A DNA stretch of 64,000 bases, from NCBI RefSeq assembly GCF_030063445.1, contig NZ_JASITD010000004.1, forward strand, positions 1 through 64,000, in the 5' to 3' direction. Below, in pieces: positions 52,754-61,526 of this stretch; positions within the stretch are counted from its first letter, which is position 1; each line of letters opens with the position of its first letter. The translations under genes and the position numbers were made by a program. The stretch comes from Hymenobacter sp. H14-R3. Lineage in GTDB: Bacteria; Bacteroidota; Bacteroidia; Cytophagales; Hymenobacteraceae. The notes beneath the pieces are model-generated. The model searched no databases and was not told where the DNA came from. It worked only from the letters and a program-made list of their open reading frames with translations.

Positions 52754-53539
52754 TTATTTTCCGCTGAATATCGGAGCACGTTTGGCTACGAATGCTACTA
52801 CCCCCTCTCGAAAATCGTCCGTATGACAACATGATACAAACGCATTCGCTTCTGCAGCATAGCCCTCGGTAACTCCCTGGTAGGCAGCGGCAGCGGCTTC
52901 TAGTACTCCAGCTAGAGCCTTGGGTGCCCGTTGTAGCATATAGCCCAACAGTTCCAGACTTTTAGGCATCAGGTCAGCAGGCGGCACTATGTGGTTCACC
53001 AAACCCATGCGCCAAGCCTCGGCAGCGCTGATGGGGTTGCCGGTCAGCATCAGTTCTAGCGCCCTGCCCTTACCCACAAGACGCGTCAGGCGCTGGGTAC
53101 CGCCGTAGCCGGGGATTATGCCCAACTTCACTTCTGGCAGCCCGATTTGGGCGTGGTCGCTGGCCACGCGCAGGTGGCAGGCCAGCGCCAGCTCGCATCC
53201 CCCGCCCAACGCAAAGCCATTGACAGCCGCCAGTACGGGCACCGGCATATCTTCCAGTTGCTGAAGCACCCGCTGCCCCCGTTCGGCGAAAGCCCGGCTT
53301 TCTGCTGGAGTCAGCTGCTGAAACTCCTTGATGTCAGCCCCGGCCACAAATGCCTTCTCGCCCGCCCCGGTCACCAGAATAGCCCGTACGTCCGCATTGG
53401 CGCGAGCCTGCGTCAGGGCCGACTCCAGCTCCTCCACCATGCTGATGGTCATGGCATTATACTGAGCCTCGCGGTTCATTGTCAGTACCAAGATACCGTC
53501 GGGCCGCAGTTTAGTTTGCAAAGAAGTTAAGCTGTCCAT
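52754..53539 (-). CDS. enoyl-CoA hydratase/isomerase family protein
   Basis: 261 residues of the crotonase superfamily. The oxyanion hole AFVAGADIKEF and AVNGFALGGGCELALA, and both catalytic Glu positions of true hydratases (Glu in GGGCELAL and in LPEVKLGIIPGYGGTQRL), are present. It should hydrate 2-enoyl-CoA, a step of fatty-acid or short-chain acyl-CoA metabolism in the cytosol. It sits between fcl and a GT2 gene (26-bp and 41-bp gaps), an unexpected place for a lipid enzyme. No other beta-oxidation gene is nearby. Confidence 0.92.
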   Translation of the reverse strand: MDSLTSLQTKLRPDGILVLTMNREAQYNAMTISMVEELESALTQARANADVRAILVTGAGEKAFVAGADIKEFQQLTPAESRAFAERGQRVLQQLEDMPVPVLAAVNGFALGGGCELALACHLRVASDHAQIGLPEVKLGIIPGYGGTQRLTRLVGKGRALELMLTGNPISAAEAWRMGLVNHIVPPADLMPKSLELLGYMLQRAPKALAGVLEAAAAAYQGVTEGYAAEANAFVSCCHTDDFREGVVAFVAKRAPIFSGK

Positions 53540-53580
53540 AAATATTTTTTAGCAATTCTATCTCTTGCCGTTTCGCGAGC

Positions 53581-54555
53581 TTACCCCCGCCACCAATCCA
53601 AATCTGGCCACGTTGTCATCACCTCTACCGACTCAGGCCGTAGTGCGCTTATCAAGCCACGTGGCAGCACCTTGCGGGCTACCTGATTCACGGTATTGCC
53701 GAGTATCATGCGGCGGGTACGGCTGCTGTAGCTTAGCAGGCTGGGTAAGTAGCGCATGGCGATGGCGCGGGCGGCGGCGGGGTCACGCTTACTGGTCCAG
53801 TTGATTTCCCAGTACGGATAGAGGTCGCGGCGCTCTTCGTCGGTCAGGCGGAATGCGCTGCCGTAGCGGGGCTCCTCCTCGGTCAGTTCCACCATCTTCA
53901 CGAGGTTGGGGTACCACTTGTCGCTCGTGGCGGTGCGCTGGTCGGGGTGCAGCTGGTACACGGCTACCATCTCGGGGATGTAGTGGCCTGGGGCCAGGTG
54001 CGCAATGCGGTACCACTGGTCAATGTCGGCGCACATGTCTACGGCCAGGCGCATTCCTCCGGTTTCCTCAAAGTAGCGGCGCTTAACGAAGGTGGCGTGC
54101 TGCGGCGGAATGGCCTGGAACAGAATGGTACGGGGCGTAATTTCGCCGCGCGGGCTGCCGCTGCTCACGATGTTGCCGGCCAAATCAATGGCGTACTCGC
54201 CGCCCGAGATGAAGCTGGCTTCCGGGTGCTGCTCGAAGCCCGCCGCCATCGCCCGAAACGCGCCCGGCAGATAGTAGTCGTCGGAGCTTTGCACGGCCAG
54301 GATGTCGCCCGTGGCCTTAGCCACGCCCTTGGTCACGGCATCCACAAAGCCCTTGTCGCGGGCCGACCACCACGTAATGCGGTCGCCGTAGCCCTTAAGC
54401 ACGTCCACCGTCTCGTCAGTAGAGCCACCGTCAGAAACGATGATTTCAATCGAGCCAGGGTAGTCCTGCTTTAAAATGCTGTCGAGGGTGCGCCCGATAA
54501 AGTGGCCCTGATTCCAAGACGGGATGACGACGGAAACGGAAAGAAATTCGGCCAT
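53581..54555 (-). CDS. glycosyltransferase family 2
   Basis: 324 residues. SVSVVIPSWNQGHFIGRTLD at the N-terminus, EIIVSDGGSTDETVDVLK and ILAVQSSDDYYLPGA define the GT-A core. QSSDD takes the place of the D-x-D motif. FQAIPPQHATFVKRRYFEETGGM is the usual distal motif of family GT2. There is no membrane anchor. Donor sugar unknown. Confidence 0.9.
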   Translation of the reverse strand: MAEFLSVSVVIPSWNQGHFIGRTLDSILKQDYPGSIEIIVSDGGSTDETVDVLKGYGDRITWWSARDKGFVDAVTKGVAKATGDILAVQSSDDYYLPGAFRAMAAGFEQHPEASFISGGEYAIDLAGNIVSSGSPRGEITPRTILFQAIPPQHATFVKRRYFEETGGMRLAVDMCADIDQWYRIAHLAPGHYIPEMVAVYQLHPDQRTATSDKWYPNLVKMVELTEEEPRYGSAFRLTDEERRDLYPYWEINWTSKRDPAAARAIAMRYLPSLLSYSSRTRRMILGNTVNQVARKVLPRGLISALRPESVEVMTTWPDLDWWRG

Positions 54556-54597
54556 AATGAGTAACTAGTATTGGGTAAGCATTTTATACTATAAAAC

Positions 54598-54773
54598 CGT
54601 CATACTAAGCTTGTCGAAGCATCTTTACTGCGGCAGTAAGTATCAATCATTAAATAGTTTATGTTAAAGCAGACTGTCATGCTAAGCTTATCGAAGCATC
54701 TTTACTACGTAACTAACTCTAAACGTTGAAATTACTCTCGTGGTAAAGATGCTTCGACAAGCTCAGCGTGACC
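54598..54773. repeat. three copies of a GTCATrCTAAGCTT-type repeat
   Basis: Copies at about 54598-54632 (+), 54675-54709 (+) and 54738-54773 (-) share TCGAAGCATCTTTAC. The second and third copies form an inverted pair and the first is a direct copy of the second. The family resembles the GTCATCCTGAGC elements at 31046 and 33359. It fills the 242-bp gap between the GT2 and STELLO-type genes. Confidence 0.8.
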
Positions 54774-54797
54774 GCCTTTTAGCGCTCAATAACTCCT

Positions 54798-55796
54798 CTA
54801 TTTCAGCAGCGTCTTCAAATCCGTCAGCCACAAATCCAGCAGTTCAGTTTCCTGGGCCGTCACGATGTTCTCGGTCAGCAGCTCGGCGTAGGCGGCGCGC
54901 AAGTCTTCGGCCACTGTGTTACCGGGCTTCAGAGCCCGCTGCACGGCGGCGATAACGCGGTTGGGGTGCAGGTAGCAGGGAATTTCGCTCTCGAAGTCCT
55001 TCACGTAGTCGTGCGGGTTACGCACTTGCAGAACCGTGGCCTGCGTAAAGCCCAAGCGGTAGCCGTGCGCCCACATAATCGGCTGGGCCACCAGCCCGCG
55101 CAGAATATCGGTGAAGCGGAACGTGACGTAGGCCGGCAGGTAGAGCAGGGCAAACAACTCGCGCCGCACCAGCGTGTTCTGTGAATTGAAGGGGCAAAGC
55201 GTGCCTATGGGCAGCACGATAGGGTCGCGCTTGTCGAAGAAAATCTCGGTGTTGTCCACCAGCCGATAAATGGCGTCTACGTCCGGGTCGGAATCGGCCA
55301 GGCCCTGCCAGATGCCGATTTTGGCCTCCTGATGCGTCAGGTCGGCCTCCTTCAGGTTGTGGTCGGTATTCAGAATCAGGTCGAGCGGGTAGCCGCGGGG
55401 CCAGATGTGGTGGGAGGTAAAGTTCTTATAAATGTTTACGAAGCCCTTATCGGCCGGGGCGGTAGCGAAGCTGCCGCTCATCGCCGGAAAGGCCCAGTCG
55501 TCGTAGGGAATGTTATCGTCGTCAGTATCCACTATCACCTCAGCTCCTTCGCGGATGGCGTGCAAATAGCCCATCATCTTGCGGCCGTAGTGGTTGAAAG
55601 GCAGCTTAGCGCTCATCCCGAAACCCAGCGCCTCCTGCGCGGCCACGTCGAGGTAGGTGACGTTGGGCTCCTGCCAATCGACGGGCGACTTCTTATCGCC
55701 GGCCACTACCAACTGGTAGTTGGGTAGGTTGGCAAACTTGGTAACGGCCTCGGTGGGCGCGAAGATGGAGGTGATGACAATGCTGGTGTTAGGCAT
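54798..55796 (-). CDS. STELLO/DUF288-like glycosyltransferase
   Basis: 332 residues. IVITSIFAPTEAVTKFANLP at the start, VAGDKKSP, the EVIVDTDDDNIPYDDWAF motif (DTDDDN at 90-95) and the distal PIGTLCPFNSQNT, FRFTDILRGLVAQPIMWAHG and FVNIYKNF segments fit the STELLO (DUF288) domain. That domain is best known from plant Golgi STELLO proteins linked to cellulose synthase trafficking and from nematodes. The acidic run suggests a metal- and nucleotide-sugar-binding GT-A-like fold. No signal peptide or membrane helix is seen. Its place among glycosyltransferases supports a sugar-transfer role; donor unknown. A TATCTTTG box (55840-55847) lies 44 bp upstream. Confidence 0.8.
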   Translation of the reverse strand: MPNTSIVITSIFAPTEAVTKFANLPNYQLVVAGDKKSPVDWQEPNVTYLDVAAQEALGFGMSAKLPFNHYGRKMMGYLHAIREGAEVIVDTDDDNIPYDDWAFPAMSGSFATAPADKGFVNIYKNFTSHHIWPRGYPLDLILNTDHNLKEADLTHQEAKIGIWQGLADSDPDVDAIYRLVDNTEIFFDKRDPIVLPIGTLCPFNSQNTLVRRELFALLYLPAYVTFRFTDILRGLVAQPIMWAHGYRLGFTQATVLQVRNPHDYVKDFESEIPCYLHPNRVIAAVQRALKPGNTVAEDLRAAYAELLTENIVTAQETELLDLWLTDLKTLLK

Positions 55797-55839
55797 AAGA
55801 GCAAAAGAGTAGCGAAGCCGGCCAGTGCGCGCGGCCTAG

Positions 55840-55847
55840 CAAAGATA
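55840..55847 (-). promoter_or_regulatory. candidate -7 box (TATCTTTG) before the STELLO-type gene
   Basis: Exact TAnnTTTG match on the reverse strand, 44 bp before the ATG at 55796. It lies in the 223-bp gap after the flippase gene, where no other gene is recognisable. Confidence 0.4.
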
Positions 55848-56019
55848 CGGCTTAATTTTGGGGGTCTGGTTCGGACGAGCAGGCCCGGTACCTGGGCAAA
55901 GGTCCACGAGTAGCCTGCATGGCTTTCTCTGGTGGCACCGGCCAGGGCGGTACTGGCAGTCTGGGTCGGGTGCCTGCCTACGGCTAGGTAGTCGGGGGCG
56001 GGGCAGTACTGGCCAGTAG

Positions 56020-57441
56020 CTATCTACCAAACTGCCAGGTGGCAATACCGGGCACTAAATGCTCTAGCCCCAGCCGCAGCCCCTTGAGCACAGCCAGCAC
56101 CAACACCAGCATAGCTATGGTACGCAAGGCAATGCGCAGCACGGGCAGTTCTAGCAGGTGCAGAATATGCATGTCGATAAGAAAAATGCACACCAAGCTG
56201 CCCGCACCGAAGAGCAGCAAGGCAAGGTTCACGTCGTGCAGGTACACGCCCACGGCCAGGGCCGCCGCCCGCGTGAGCAGGAGTAGCAGGTTGGTAAGCA
56301 GCAGGTAGCGCTGCTTACCTAATATAGTGTATAGGTTGCCAGTGGCCTGCGAAGTGAGCTTGAAGATGTAGTAGTAGCCCAGGTAGCCGGTGAACACACC
56401 GGCCATTTCCCACCGGGCCCCAAAGGCGATGCGGAATATCCAGTCACCAAATATTGTAATCAGCCCCAGCGGCAGGATGCCCGCGTAGAGCAGCTTGTTA
56501 TAGATGTTGAGCGTCAGCTCCCGCAGCCGGGGCATATCGGTATGGTACAACTCGGCCGCTTTCTGATAGAATACCGGCGCGATGGCCGAGCCGGTGAGGC
56601 TGACCGGAATTTCGAGGAGCGTGACGGAGAACGAATAAAGCCCCACTACGGTGGCCCCGAAGCCGCTGGTGAGGAAGAAAATGGGTAGCTGTGCCGACAG
56701 CGTATTGACGTATGCCCCCGGCAGCATATAGAGCGGGAATTCGCGGTAAGTATGCGCTACGGCCCGTACCCGCGCCCACGAAAACGTGCTTTGTAGCTCA
56801 CCCCACTCGCGGTGTATGCCGCTACGTAGCAGTCCAACAAACAAGGTGAATTTACTGAATACATCGCCCACCACCAGCCCCGAAGGATGCCCCCCCGTGG
56901 CCAGACCCCAGCCAATGGTAACTGCCCGCCCGGTCACCGAGGTGACCACATCGACCCCGGCACGGGTCCGAAACTGCTTGGTGCGCGTATACCAAGAGCT
57001 AAACAGCAAGCTTAAGTTATAAAACAGCAAAATAATGGGCAGCAAGTAGAACCACCAGCCCAGGGCCTGCACCTGAAGCCAGCCCACCAGCCAGGGGCCG
57101 AACAGCAACAGCGCCAGACTGGTAATGCCGAAAGCCCCTACCGCCAGCAGCCCCGAGAGTTGCATCAGGGCCAGGGCATCGGCTTTGTCTTTGGGCAGCG
57201 GCAGCGCGTTCTGGTAGGTGAGACTGCTGAGCAGAGCCAAGTTGCCAATAGCAGCGGAGAATACCGCGAACTGCCCGTAAGATGCCGGTGGATAGATACG
57301 CGTCATCACGGGCGTGAGCAGAAAGCCCAGCACCGTGACGGCGGCCGACCCGGAAAAGGTGACGAAGAAATTTTGGGCGAAGGAGCCTTTCTGCCGGAAG
57401 GGGGCAATTAGGGCGCGTATTCGTTCTATTAGCTGGTGCAT
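56020..57441 (-). CDS. wzx: Wzx-type flippase (polysaccharide biosynthesis protein, MOP superfamily)
   Basis: 473 residues with about 12-14 transmembrane helices in pairs. The N-terminal NFFVTFSGSAAVTVLGFLLT and MTRIYPPASYGQFAVFSAAI are the typical start of Wzx/O-antigen flippases. It moves undecaprenyl-diphosphate-linked repeat units across the cytoplasmic membrane. It is the only flippase of the locus, so the glycan is probably made by the Wzx/Wzy route. Confidence 0.92.
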   Translation of the reverse strand: MHQLIERIRALIAPFRQKGSFAQNFFVTFSGSAAVTVLGFLLTPVMTRIYPPASYGQFAVFSAAIGNLALLSSLTYQNALPLPKDKADALALMQLSGLLAVGAFGITSLALLLFGPWLVGWLQVQALGWWFYLLPIILLFYNLSLLFSSWYTRTKQFRTRAGVDVVTSVTGRAVTIGWGLATGGHPSGLVVGDVFSKFTLFVGLLRSGIHREWGELQSTFSWARVRAVAHTYREFPLYMLPGAYVNTLSAQLPIFFLTSGFGATVVGLYSFSVTLLEIPVSLTGSAIAPVFYQKAAELYHTDMPRLRELTLNIYNKLLYAGILPLGLITIFGDWIFRIAFGARWEMAGVFTGYLGYYYIFKLTSQATGNLYTILGKQRYLLLTNLLLLLTRAAALAVGVYLHDVNLALLLFGAGSLVCIFLIDMHILHLLELPVLRIALRTIAMLVLVLAVLKGLRLGLEHLVPGIATWQFGR

Positions 57442-57491
57442 ACGCTACGCCGCCAAGGGGTGCTGCTGGGGTGAAATACTAGCTGGGGCGC

Positions 57492-58688
57492 TCACAACGC
57501 CAATTTATCGAGCAGAGCGGCGAAGCTGGCTGCGTAGGCCGGCCGGGTGTGGTGCTGCCCCGCAAATGCCTGCACCGCCGCCGAGCGTTGCCCTAACTCA
57601 TCGGCTGGCATGTCCAGTACCGTGCGCACATGCTCCCGGATGGCCCCGATGATAGCCTCCGGCTCTGGGTCCGTTATCTCAAAGCCCAAATGAGCGCTAC
57701 GCACCGCCGCCGACCGCGTGACGATGGGCAGCAGCCCAAAGTGCAACAGCTGAGCTACCGCGCCCGGCCCGCCCTCCGAAGCACTCGGATATACTTGCGC
57801 GATGCAGCGGTTAGCCAGTTCCATAAACTTAGCCGACGTCACATCTACCCAGCCTAGGTACACAATGTTGGGGTACTGGCCCAGCAGCGGCTTGAGCCAT
57901 TGCCACAGGCGCGGCTCCCGTTCCAGGGCCCCGCCCAGGTACAGCGTGGCGTCGGGCATTTCCCGGAAGGCTTCTACCACCAAATCTACCCCCTTCAGAA
58001 TGGCCCCGCCGCTGCCTAGCCACAGAAAATTGCGCCGGGCTGGCTCCACCGCTTTGGGCACGTGGGCGGGTAGCTGCGCCACCGATATATCTAGCAGGTG
58101 CTTCTCGGGTCGGAGCGAATAGAGTCGCTGCTGAAAAGACGTGCCAAAACTGGTCAGGTAGTCGGCGTATTCGTCCGAAAAGCTCACCTTAGTCTGCCGC
58201 TCCGGCTTCACCCACACGCCAGTGCGGGCGTGGAAGGCGTGCAGGCGGGTTAATTCGGCCAGGTTCTGAAAGGCCCAGTAATTTTCGGTGCAGTAAAACA
58301 CCTTTTTGATAGGCAACTTGGCGGGGCACTCGGCCAGCCGGTCGCTTTGCACAAATGCCACCGCGTAACTAGCCCATTCGATAGGCTCCGTGCAATGCAC
58401 GTCGTAAAAGTCCACTACCAAGCCGCGCTCATTAAGCTGGCGCACCATTTCGGCTGTTTCCCAATACATAGAGTGCTCGTTGAGCATGGGCGCTTGCTCC
58501 AACCTGCCCGCTATGTAGTATGGAATGACGTGAGCTACATACACAATAAGGGCGCGGGGTGCATCAGCCGCCACTTGCTCCTGCCCAATATTGTGGTAGC
58601 TCGCCCCGCCGGGGGGTACAAAAAGGCGCGTTGCAACTCCGTGCAATACGTTGGAGAGACGAAAACGTAAACCACGAAGGGTAGCCAC
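57492..58688 (-). CDS. glycosyltransferase, GT-B fold (GT4-like)
   Basis: 398 residues beginning at GTG (58688), with no better ATG upstream; some internal start could be used instead. An N-terminal GT-B domain is followed by RNFLWLGSGGAILKGVDLVV and NIVYLGWVDVTSAKFMEL. YPSASEGGPGAVAQLLHFG takes the place of the E-x7-E donor-site motif, as in distant GT4 proteins. The donor site is only partly conserved, so the family is assigned with moderate certainty. It follows a low-GC GT2 gene (87-bp gap). Confidence 0.75.
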   Translation of the reverse strand: MATLRGLRFRLSNVLHGVATRLFVPPGGASYHNIGQEQVAADAPRALIVYVAHVIPYYIAGRLEQAPMLNEHSMYWETAEMVRQLNERGLVVDFYDVHCTEPIEWASYAVAFVQSDRLAECPAKLPIKKVFYCTENYWAFQNLAELTRLHAFHARTGVWVKPERQTKVSFSDEYADYLTSFGTSFQQRLYSLRPEKHLLDISVAQLPAHVPKAVEPARRNFLWLGSGGAILKGVDLVVEAFREMPDATLYLGGALEREPRLWQWLKPLLGQYPNIVYLGWVDVTSAKFMELANRCIAQVYPSASEGGPGAVAQLLHFGLLPIVTRSAAVRSAHLGFEITDPEPEAIIGAIREHVRTVLDMPADELGQRSAAVQAFAGQHHTRPAYAASFAALLDKLAL

Positions 58689-58775
58689 TTAGAAAAAATT
58701 AAAAAAATAGCATCAACTCGAACTGATTATGGTCCTTCCAAAAGTCCTTAATTAAACTTCTGTACGTAGCTAAGA

Positions 58776-59780
58776 CTAACTATACTTATGAAACATGCTG
58801 TTGACCAACCACCTTACTGGTTGAAATAGTCTCTTGCTTAAACGATATTCAGCCGAGCGAGATGCCCCCTCGTTTCCGTAGTAAGTATTCATAAACGGCA
58901 CAAATTGGTCTGAAATCAGTCGTTCAATAGCTGGACGTTTTAGCAATAAATAAGCATCAAAGTCGAAGGTCGGTTGTCGTTTTGCCTCGTCAGCTATTAC
59001 GGATAAGTTATGTAATTGCTGCTCGTTCAGCAATTGGCGCACCTCACCATCAAACTCATGCTTCAGTTTTTCTAGAGTGTCGAAGAGCTTTTGGCTTCGA
59101 GTAATTTGGTTTTGCAGGCTCCAAGCTCCATCACCGTGCATTCGATATGCCCCCATTACGGCGGGAAAGTACTTAATCTTTCCATGCTTGGCATTCAGCA
59201 TGTGCAAGCAATAATCACCGATGGGAACCTGAGAATACCAGTCTGGTAGTTGAGTTGTCTTTTCAGGACCTGCAACAGTATTGCGAAAAACACAGGAAAG
59301 AGTAGAAATAAAATTGCCTTTTGCTAAATCAATAATTGTAGTAGTTTCCGACTGGTCAGATTTTTGAATGAGACCTAGCGACTTCTGCCCATCGGCTGAA
59401 ACCATTCGCAGATTATGGAAGGAAATACTATAGTCGTGATTAGACTCTAGGAAATCAACTTGCATTTGAAGCTTTTTTGGGTCGTCCCAATAGTCGTCCC
59501 CTTCACAAAGGGCAATATAACTTCCGTTACAATAGTTGAGCGCGTCAATAAAATTAGGCATCATGCCCAAATTATGCGGACGTGTCAATACAGTAATACG
59601 ATTTGGGAAACGTTCGGCATAATCTTGCGCTATGCTTAACGTACTATCCGTAGACTTATCGTCGGCAATAATCAAGTGAACTGCAAACGTTACTTGTTGC
59701 ATCATTACTCCTTCAATGGCCTGAGCCAAAAAGGATGCGTGATTATACGTAATCATGCAGACGCTTACTAATGGACACAT
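58776..59780 (-). CDS. glycosyltransferase family 2
   Basis: 334 residues. LVSVCMITYNHASFLAQAIE, HLIIADDKSTDST and YIALCEGDDYWDDPKKLQMQ (GDDYWDD for the D-x-D) are typical of a GT2 subgroup common in Bacteroidota surface-glycan loci. The DNA here is distinctly richer in A and T than the flanking genes, as are the next two genes, suggesting recent acquisition. No membrane anchor. Donor unknown. Confidence 0.92.
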   Translation of the reverse strand: MCPLVSVCMITYNHASFLAQAIEGVMMQQVTFAVHLIIADDKSTDSTLSIAQDYAERFPNRITVLTRPHNLGMMPNFIDALNYCNGSYIALCEGDDYWDDPKKLQMQVDFLESNHDYSISFHNLRMVSADGQKSLGLIQKSDQSETTTIIDLAKGNFISTLSCVFRNTVAGPEKTTQLPDWYSQVPIGDYCLHMLNAKHGKIKYFPAVMGAYRMHGDGAWSLQNQITRSQKLFDTLEKLKHEFDGEVRQLLNEQQLHNLSVIADEAKRQPTFDFDAYLLLKRPAIERLISDQFVPFMNTYYGNEGASRSAEYRLSKRLFQPVRWLVNSMFHKYS

Positions 59781-59797
59781 TTGATAAAATAATTAAT

Positions 59798-60367
59798 TTA
59801 TGTTCTGTTTTTCTTCAGAAACTCTTTCTCTTTTTCCAATAGCTCCTGACGACGTTCTTTAACCCACCGCGCCGGCGAGCCAAGGTAAATTCCGAAAGCG
59901 GCACAGTCATTAATCACGAGTGAGAGCGCGCCAATCGCCACCCCCTCTCCGAGTGTGACCCCTGGCAATAGGATGCATCCAGCTCCTACAATAGAATGAC
60001 GACCAACATTTACAGGAAGATGACGCACATTGGTAAATTCTGTTCCCACCGTTGGTCCTGTCAAAAATCTACCCGAAAAATCATCACTACTTGAATAAAT
60101 AGAAGAGCGGCCGGAAATACCGGAAAAATCATCTATATTAATCAATGCTCTCCCTATTATAGAAACATAGCAAGATATATGAACATTACGACCAATAGTG
60201 ATTCCTCCTTCTCCTGCTGAGAGAATACAGAAATCATCGATGCGACTGTAGTCCCCAATGCTAATGTGTTCAGCACCGTAAATGGACGCCTTGTCCGAAA
60301 TTTGCACCTGATGCCCTACTGATTTGAATCCCAGAGATTCAATTTCATCTTTGCTAAGAAAGGCCAT
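59798..60367 (-). CDS. left-handed-beta-helix (hexapeptide) acyltransferase
   Basis: 189 residues. Repeated hexapeptide turns are visible, e.g. ISDKASIYGAEHISIGDYSR, ITIGRNVHISCYVSIIGRAL, VGRHSIVGAGCILLPGVTLG and GVAIGALSLVIN, followed by the basic KERRQELLEKEKEF tail. The fold is shared by CatB/WbbJ-type O- or N-acetyltransferases using acetyl-CoA. It lies 36 bp after a VioA-like aminotransferase, so an amino sugar 4-N-acylation is a plausible role, but O-acetylation of the glycan is possible too. Confidence 0.82.
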   Translation of the reverse strand: MAFLSKDEIESLGFKSVGHQVQISDKASIYGAEHISIGDYSRIDDFCILSAGEGGITIGRNVHISCYVSIIGRALINIDDFSGISGRSSIYSSSDDFSGRFLTGPTVGTEFTNVRHLPVNVGRHSIVGAGCILLPGVTLGEGVAIGALSLVINDCAAFGIYLGSPARWVKERRQELLEKEKEFLKKNRT

Positions 60368-60403
60368 ATAATGGGGCTTAGTACGGTAAGTAGTTTTTGC
60401 ACA

Positions 60404-61480
60404 TTACTTCATTGCTTCCCGAACTAGAGTTACAATAGAAGTGGCTTGCGCATCTGTTAGGTCAAAATAAAGGGGTAAGCACAACGCTCGGGTCGAAATA
60501 TCTTCCGAAACAAGCATCGGAGGCGATTCCACATAATTCAGCGTATTGAGCGACGGATAAAAGTAACGCCGCGGGAAGATATCGGCTGCGTTCAATTTAT
60601 CGCGCACCCGAAGTAGTACATCTTCAGAAGGCATTACCAATGCGTAGTATGAATAATTATACTCACATCCTGAACGTAAAGTGGGACGCCGACACGCGGT
60701 ATCAGCCAGTTCGCTATCGTAAAGCTCTGATAAATGGCGGCGTTTGGCGATAAGTTCAGAAATATGCGGAAGCACACACAAACCCATAGCGGCGTGAACT
60801 TCCGAGTTCTTACCATTTATACCAACCCCCCAAAACGCTTCGGGACCATTATGTCCGAAGTTTCTCATGTAGCTCAATCGATGGGCTATTTCATCATCGT
60901 TGGTTACTACAGCACCGCCCTCAATAGTATGAAAAAGCTTTGTAGCGTGAAAGCTCAATGTGGATACATCTCCGTACGTTAACACGGAGCGTTCCTGTTG
61001 ACGTACGCCAAAAGCATGGGCCGCGTCGTAAATAATCTTAAGCCCCCGCCGTTCAGCTATTTCCTGCAAAGCCACCACATCACAAGGATTACCATAAACG
61101 TGAGTTGCCATAATGGCAGTAGTGCGAGGAGTAATTGCTTGTTCAACTAACTTAGGGTCCAGACACAGCGATTCAGGGTCAATATCAACGAATACCGGTA
61201 CGCATTTTTCCCAAACTATGCTAGATGTAGTGGCTACGTAAGAAAATGGCGTCGTAATGATTTCACCAGTCAACTCAAGAGCCCGGATAGCCAATTGCAA
61301 TGCAATTGTGCCATTGTTGAGAAAAAACAAATGTTTTACGCCTAAGTATTCTTTTAACTCTTTTTCCAATCGAACCACCAGAGGTCCTGCATTAGTGAGT
61401 TGCCCCCTCTCCCACACCCCTTGTAGTAGTGTAAAGTATTCAGTCAGCGGTGGCAGAAAGGATTGTGTGACGTTTATCAT
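60404..61480 (-). CDS. DegT/DnrJ-family sugar aminotransferase (VioA-like)
   Basis: 358 residues. MINVTQSFLPPLTEYFTLLQ, NNGTIALQLAIRALELTG and FHATKLFHTIEGG with PLP-binding Lys181 match the VioA-type enzymes that make dTDP-4-amino-4,6-dideoxy-D-glucose. PLP and family motifs are intact. It acts on a dTDP-4-keto-6-deoxyglucose from RmlB, not encoded here. Lower G+C than most of the locus. Followed by the acyltransferase gene (36 bp). The exact product is an inference. Confidence 0.85.
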   Translation of the reverse strand: MINVTQSFLPPLTEYFTLLQGVWERGQLTNAGPLVVRLEKELKEYLGVKHLFFLNNGTIALQLAIRALELTGEIITTPFSYVATTSSIVWEKCVPVFVDIDPESLCLDPKLVEQAITPRTTAIMATHVYGNPCDVVALQEIAERRGLKIIYDAAHAFGVRQQERSVLTYGDVSTLSFHATKLFHTIEGGAVVTNDDEIAHRLSYMRNFGHNGPEAFWGVGINGKNSEVHAAMGLCVLPHISELIAKRRHLSELYDSELADTACRRPTLRSGCEYNYSYYALVMPSEDVLLRVRDKLNAADIFPRRYFYPSLNTLNYVESPPMLVSEDISTRALCLPLYFDLTDAQATSIVTLVREAMK

Positions 61481-61526
61481 ATAGTAAGATTATTGCATGG
61501 AAATATCAAGTCAGAGCTTTATAACC

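Noticed and set aside
55836..56045. 69-codon open frame between the flippase and the STELLO-type gene
   Set aside because: Pro/Arg-rich out-of-frame sequence overlapping the flippase end; no family features.
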